A program made the translations under genes and the position numbers. This document shows positions 6,201 to 8,516 of a stretch of 8,516 bases of DNA, piece after piece. Source of the stretch: Candidatus Argoarchaeum ethanivorans (lineage in GTDB: Archaea > Halobacteriota > Methanosarcinia > Methanosarcinales > EX4572-44); contig CAJHIR010000046.1 of the NCBI GenBank assembly GCA_905067535.1, positions 1-8,516 of the forward strand, given 5' to 3'. The notes under the pieces are model-generated. The model was not told where the DNA came from. It saw nothing but the letters and a program-made list of their open reading frames with translations, and made no database searches. Each line of letters opens with the position of its first letter. Position 1 is the first letter of the stretch.

Positions 6201-7069
6201 AGCAGATAACAATCATAAGTGGAAAAGGCGGCACAGGGAAAACAACACTTGTCGCATCGTTTGCAGCCCTTGCAAAAAACGTTGTTATTGCTGACTGTGA
6301 TGTGGACGCACCTGATCTCCATTTGCTGCTGCATCCGGAAATCATAAGAAAGGAGGAGTTCAGAGGCTTAAAAGTTGCAGCAATGGATAAAACAAAATGT
6401 ATAGAATGCGGGAAATGCGAAGAAGCATGCAGATTTAAGGCAATATCTGACACCGGATCTGGTTATGCAGTTAACCCGGCGCGCTGCGAAGGCTGTGGCG
6501 TATGTGTTTTCGTATGCGATCAGGATGCGATCACTCTTACAGAACGCGTCTCGGGTCATGCATTCATCTCGAAAACGAAATATGGAACAATGGCACATGC
6601 ACAGTTAAATGTTGCAGAAGAAACATCCGGAAAACTGGTAACCGTTGTCAGGAACAATGCACAGCGGGTTGCAGAAGATGAAGAGTCTGAACTTATCCTG
6701 ATTGATGGATCACCAGGAATCGGCTGCCCGGTGATTGCATCCCTGACTGGAGTAGACCTTGCACTTGTTGTTACCGAACCAACGATGTCAGGACTGCACG
6801 ACCTCAAGCGAATCATGGATGTGACCAGGCATTTCGGGATTGCAACTGTTGTCTGCATCAACAAGTGTGACATCAATGAAGAAAACAGCAGGAAGATTAC
6901 TGAGTTCTGTCAGGAGCATGAGGTTGCGATTGTTAGAAATATTCCTTATGATCCAGTGGTCACCGATGCGATGGTTGCAGGCATGCCGGTTGTTGAATTC
7001 TCTGATTGCGCAGTATCGGACGCGATAAAAGAGATATGGGGGAGTATAAAGTCAACCACACCTCCTTGA
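6197..7069 (+). CDS. MinD-like P-loop ATPase with inserted 2[4Fe-4S] ferredoxin domain (COG1149), second of a pair
   Basis: The 290-residue paralogue of the preceding gene has the same order of parts. Walker A SGKGGTGKTT is at 8-17 (signature Lys10), and ADCDVDAPDLHLLL at 32-45. The inserted ferredoxin (about 62-114) has C68-C71-C74-C78 (CIECGKCEEAC) and C97-C100-C103-C107 (CEGCGVCVFVC). Switch II DGSPG is at 170-174 with the shared Cys177, then TEPTMSGLHDLKRIMDV and NKCD. All eight ferredoxin cysteines and both ATPase motifs are intact in both copies, so neither looks degenerate; an obligate heterodimer is likely. Translation starts at 6197 within the ATGA overlap, driven by the seven-G tract. 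No other gene follows in the operon. The end Thr-Thr-Pro-Pro is soluble, with no membrane segment, so it is probably cytoplasmic. Confidence 0.92.
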   Translation: MKQITIISGKGGTGKTTLVASFAALAKNVVIADCDVDAPDLHLLLHPEIIRKEEFRGLKVAAMDKTKCIECGKCEEACRFKAISDTGSGYAVNPARCEGCGVCVFVCDQDAITLTERVSGHAFISKTKYGTMAHAQLNVAEETSGKLVTVVRNNAQRVAEDEESELILIDGSPGIGCPVIASLTGVDLALVVTEPTMSGLHDLKRIMDVTRHFGIATVVCINKCDINEENSRKITEFCQEHEVAIVRNIPYDPVVTDAMVAGMPVVEFSDCAVSDAIKEIWGSIKSTTPP

Positions 7070-7107
7070 TCACAACCACTCTCGCTATTAACAGTGGCAC
7101 CTCAGCA

Positions 7108-7128
7108 CTGCACAACTTCGTTGTGCAG
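7108..7128. repeat. Strong intergenic hairpin after the ATPase operon
   Basis: CTGCACAAC (7108-7116) and GTTGTGCAG (7120-7128) pair perfectly over nine bases with loop TTC. The structure lies about 39 bases after the ATPase operon stop. No T run follows, so it is not a clear intrinsic terminator. A competing pair CAGTG/CACTG (7092-7110) overlaps its left arm. Confidence 0.55.
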
Positions 7129-7131
7129 AGA

Positions 7132-7206
7132 TAACTCTCGAGTGCGGAGTAATCGAGTGCAGAAAACTGGTAACTCTCGACTACGAAGTAATCGAGTGCA
7201 AGAAAA
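7132..7206. repeat. Two imperfect 39-base tandem repeats in the intergenic region
   Basis: TAACTCTCGAGTGCGGAGTA... (7132-7166) and TAACTCTCGACTACGAAGTA... (7171-7206) are copies with a period of 39 bases. Both end in ATCGAGTGCA plus an A-rich tail. They differ at only a few bases in the first 30. Each unit contains CTCGA and TCGAG as an inverted pair around an 11-base middle, so each can form a small stem. Only two units are visible, without a CRISPR-like spacer pattern. Confidence 0.6.
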
Positions 7207-7282
7207 TAACGTGTGATATATTCTCACCATGTATCAAAGTTCAGTAGCAAGAGAACGAGGTGCATTTATGCTTTCTTATACG
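7207..7282. other. Remaining intergenic sequence before the ccdA stop
   Basis: This stretch contains no gene that I can support. A GAGGTG-like purine tract at 7256-7262 precedes a very short open frame that I do not accept as a gene. Confidence 0.4.
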
Positions 7283-7942
7283 TTAAAAAAATAGGAAAAG
7301 ATAACTGGATATAAAATAAAGTCCTGCTAGCACCAGTACAATCCCGGAAACTTTCCTGATAATCAAACTGTATTTAATAAACGGTTTTAATGTGAAACGT
7401 GAGGTGTATGCAATCACAAGAAGGGGTAGCCCCAGGCCCAGCGAATAGATAACTAAAAGGAAGCCCCCATAAAGTATGTCTCCTTCCACTGCTACCATTG
7501 TAAGTATCGCACCAAGTATTGGACCAATGCAGGGCGTCCAGACAATACCAAGCGAAAAACCGAGCACGAAGCCACCTGCCACTCCCCCGCCACTGGTCGC
7601 AGAAAGTCTCCTGATTACACCGGTTCCTGTGTCTGGCACAAGTGCACGAATTTTTTGTTCTATCACATCAAATATCATATATATGCCGAGAAATACAATC
7701 AGAATCCCACCAGTAATATAAAGTATAGTTTGATACTGCTGAAATACCGAGCCAAAAGCAGAAGCAAGCACACCCATCGCAGCAAATGAGATAGAGAGTC
7801 CAATAACTATTGTAATTGGTACAAATTTACTCGACTTGGTTGAGTATGCTGCAATCAGCGGGATCACCGGAAGTACGCAGGGTGATAAAACGCTTAATAC
7901 ACCAAAGAAGAAGGCAATAAATGGCGATGGCGGCGCCATCAT
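7283..7942 (-). CDS. ccdA: CcdA-type thiol:disulfide transporter (DsbD membrane-domain family)
   Basis: The 219-residue protein has six predicted membrane helices and the two hallmark cysteine motifs of CcdA: LSPCVLPVIPL (Cys22) in helix 1 and WTPCIGPILGA (Cys138) in helix 4. The two halves are pseudo-symmetric, as expected for the family. CcdA carries electrons from cytoplasmic thioredoxin across the membrane to outward-facing thioredoxin-like proteins, for cytochrome c maturation or disulfide reduction. It follows the secreted thioredoxin gene with a four-base ATGA overlap. GGGGA (7955-7951), eight bases before ATG 7942, supports this start; the next codon is also ATG (7939), an alternative. 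A run of seven T on the coding strand over the last codons (7291-7285) may terminate the operon. No cytochrome c assembly gene is visible nearby. Confidence 0.9.
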   Translation of the reverse strand: MMAPPSPFIAFFFGVLSVLSPCVLPVIPLIAAYSTKSSKFVPITIVIGLSISFAAMGVLASAFGSVFQQYQTILYITGGILIVFLGIYMIFDVIEQKIRALVPDTGTGVIRRLSATSGGGVAGGFVLGFSLGIVWTPCIGPILGAILTMVAVEGDILYGGFLLVIYSLGLGLPLLVIAYTSRFTLKPFIKYSLIIRKVSGIVLVLAGLYFISSYLFLFF

Positions 7943-8451
7943 TTTTTATATCCCCGCTTAAGCCGGAGCCAGCACATAAAGATCCCTGTTATTGCAGCGA
8001 TTACGCCAAATCCAGGTGTTTGTGACTGCCCCTGCTTTTGCGATGGATCAGGTAATTTAAGTGCCTGCTGCATCTCTTTTACCAGCGTATCAGAATCATG
8101 ATATCCAACCAAGCGGGAAACCTCTTCTCCCTGTAAGTTCGTGAACACAATCGTTGGGATATAACGAATACCGTATTGTCCTGCAAGCTGTTGTGACCCG
8201 GTAATGGGAACAAAATTTTTAGACATGTTAATCACCTGCGCATCTGTAAATACCTCCTTCTGCTTTATGCACGCTGGACAACTGTCAGACTCAAAAAAAA
8301 TCATTTCCAATTTGTTTTGAGATTCTGCAATCTGGATACCTTCCCCTTGGGTGTACCACTCTATCCCCGGTTGCGCACTCACTACCACGTGGCACATCGT
8401 TAGGAGCAGCACTGCGAGAATGAGAACAAATTTTCCTTTAATTTTAATCAC
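7939..8451 (-). CDS. Secreted thioredoxin-like protein with PGF-CTERM-like anchor
   Basis: The 170-residue protein has a signal segment (about 1-26, hydrophobic LILAVLLLTM) and a thioredoxin fold with MIFFESDSCPACIKQKEVF (50-68), active site CPAC (Cys58, Cys61). The cis-proline is Pro99 in YGIRYIPTIVF. The exterior domain ends near 130, followed by a Q/P/S-rich linker (134-145) and TPGFGVIAAITGIFMCW (145-161), then basic RLKRGYKK. That tail matches the PGF-CTERM layout of archaeosortase substrates: PGF, a hydrophobic helix, then basic residues. The start is GTG at 8451; no in-frame ATG precedes it, and a TATA-like box about 26-32 bases upstream suggests a leaderless message. CcdA, overlapping its stop, is the likely electron donor. 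The role is probably reduction of disulfides outside the membrane; an oxidase or isomerase role is possible. Confidence 0.85.
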   Translation of the reverse strand: MIKIKGKFVLILAVLLLTMCHVVVSAQPGIEWYTQGEGIQIAESQNKLEMIFFESDSCPACIKQKEVFTDAQVINMSKNFVPITGSQQLAGQYGIRYIPTIVFTNLQGEEVSRLVGYHDSDTLVKEMQQALKLPDPSQKQGQSQTPGFGVIAAITGIFMCWLRLKRGYKK

Positions 8452-8476
8452 CTTTTTGTTTGCATCGTGATGACAG

Positions 8477-8483
8477 TATATAA
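8477..8483 (-). promoter_or_regulatory. Probable TATA box of the thioredoxin-ccdA operon
   Basis: The minus strand reads TTATATA here, inside CTTATATACT. A start about 26 bases downstream falls near 8454, three bases before the GTG at 8451, so the message is probably leaderless. The remaining bases to 8516 show no further feature. Confidence 0.5.
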
Positions 8484-8516
8484 GTACTCGCTTTATCCAG
8501 TATCTCCGAAAACCTT

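Noticed and set aside
7132..7206. CRISPR-like array
   Set aside because: Only two imperfect units follow each other directly, without unique spacers of regular length.
7229..7294. Small plus-strand open frame of 21 residues, with an inner ATG preceded by GAGGTG
   Set aside because: Too short, no homology recognised, and it runs into the 3' end of ccdA on the other strand. The purine tract alone is not enough.

Overview
The window looks archaeal. The evidence is paired MinD-type ATPases with inserted ferredoxins, an archaeal-type RND exporter encoded next to an S-layer/CARDB-like surface protein, an Lrp/AsnC regulator, a tRNA-Arg gene without an encoded CCA, TATA-like boxes about 25 bases before likely transcription starts, and a thioredoxin ending in a PGF-CTERM-like tail. 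Together these suggest an anaerobic euryarchaeon of the methanogen / methanotroph / Archaeoglobus / Syntrophoarchaeum side of the tree. The lineage is an inference; no marker gene here fixes it.

Layout. Positions 1-389 (minus) hold the N-terminal part of a TPR-repeat protein that runs off the left edge. A short divergent intergenic region separates it from an acylphosphatase (519-800, plus). That gene converges on a three-gene minus-strand operon (4403-818): two half-size RND/MMPL-type exporter subunits joined by an ATGA overlap, followed by a secreted, membrane-anchored protein of the COG1361/CARDB type. The operon is divergent from an Lrp/AsnC-family regulator (4509-4976, plus). The regulator's promoter carries a near-perfect palindrome around an AT-rich TATA-like core. 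A hairpin overlaps its stop codon. Next come an unusual tRNA-Arg(GCG) gene (5168-5239) and a two-gene plus-strand operon of MinD-like ATPases with inserted 2[4Fe-4S] ferredoxin domains (5367-7069), again joined by ATGA. An intergenic stretch (7070-7282) holds a strong hairpin and two imperfect 39-base tandem repeats. The right end is a minus-strand redox operon: a secreted thioredoxin-like protein (CPAC) followed by CcdA, overlapping by ATGA.

How the parts may work together. The left operon looks like an envelope transport unit: two RND halves probably form a pseudo-symmetric pump, with the surface protein as an external partner. The MinD/ferredoxin pair looks like a heterodimeric, ATP-driven Fe-S or electron-transfer machine of unknown client. 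CcdA most likely carries reducing equivalents across the membrane to the anchored thioredoxin, which would act on disulfides of extracytoplasmic proteins.

The points most worth a second look are the split RND exporter, the seven-G run that could fuse the two ATPases by a -1 slip, the atypical tRNA-Arg, the palindrome over the regulator promoter, and the archaeosortase-type tail on the thioredoxin. I see no CRISPR array, insertion sequence or clearly undescribed multi-gene system.
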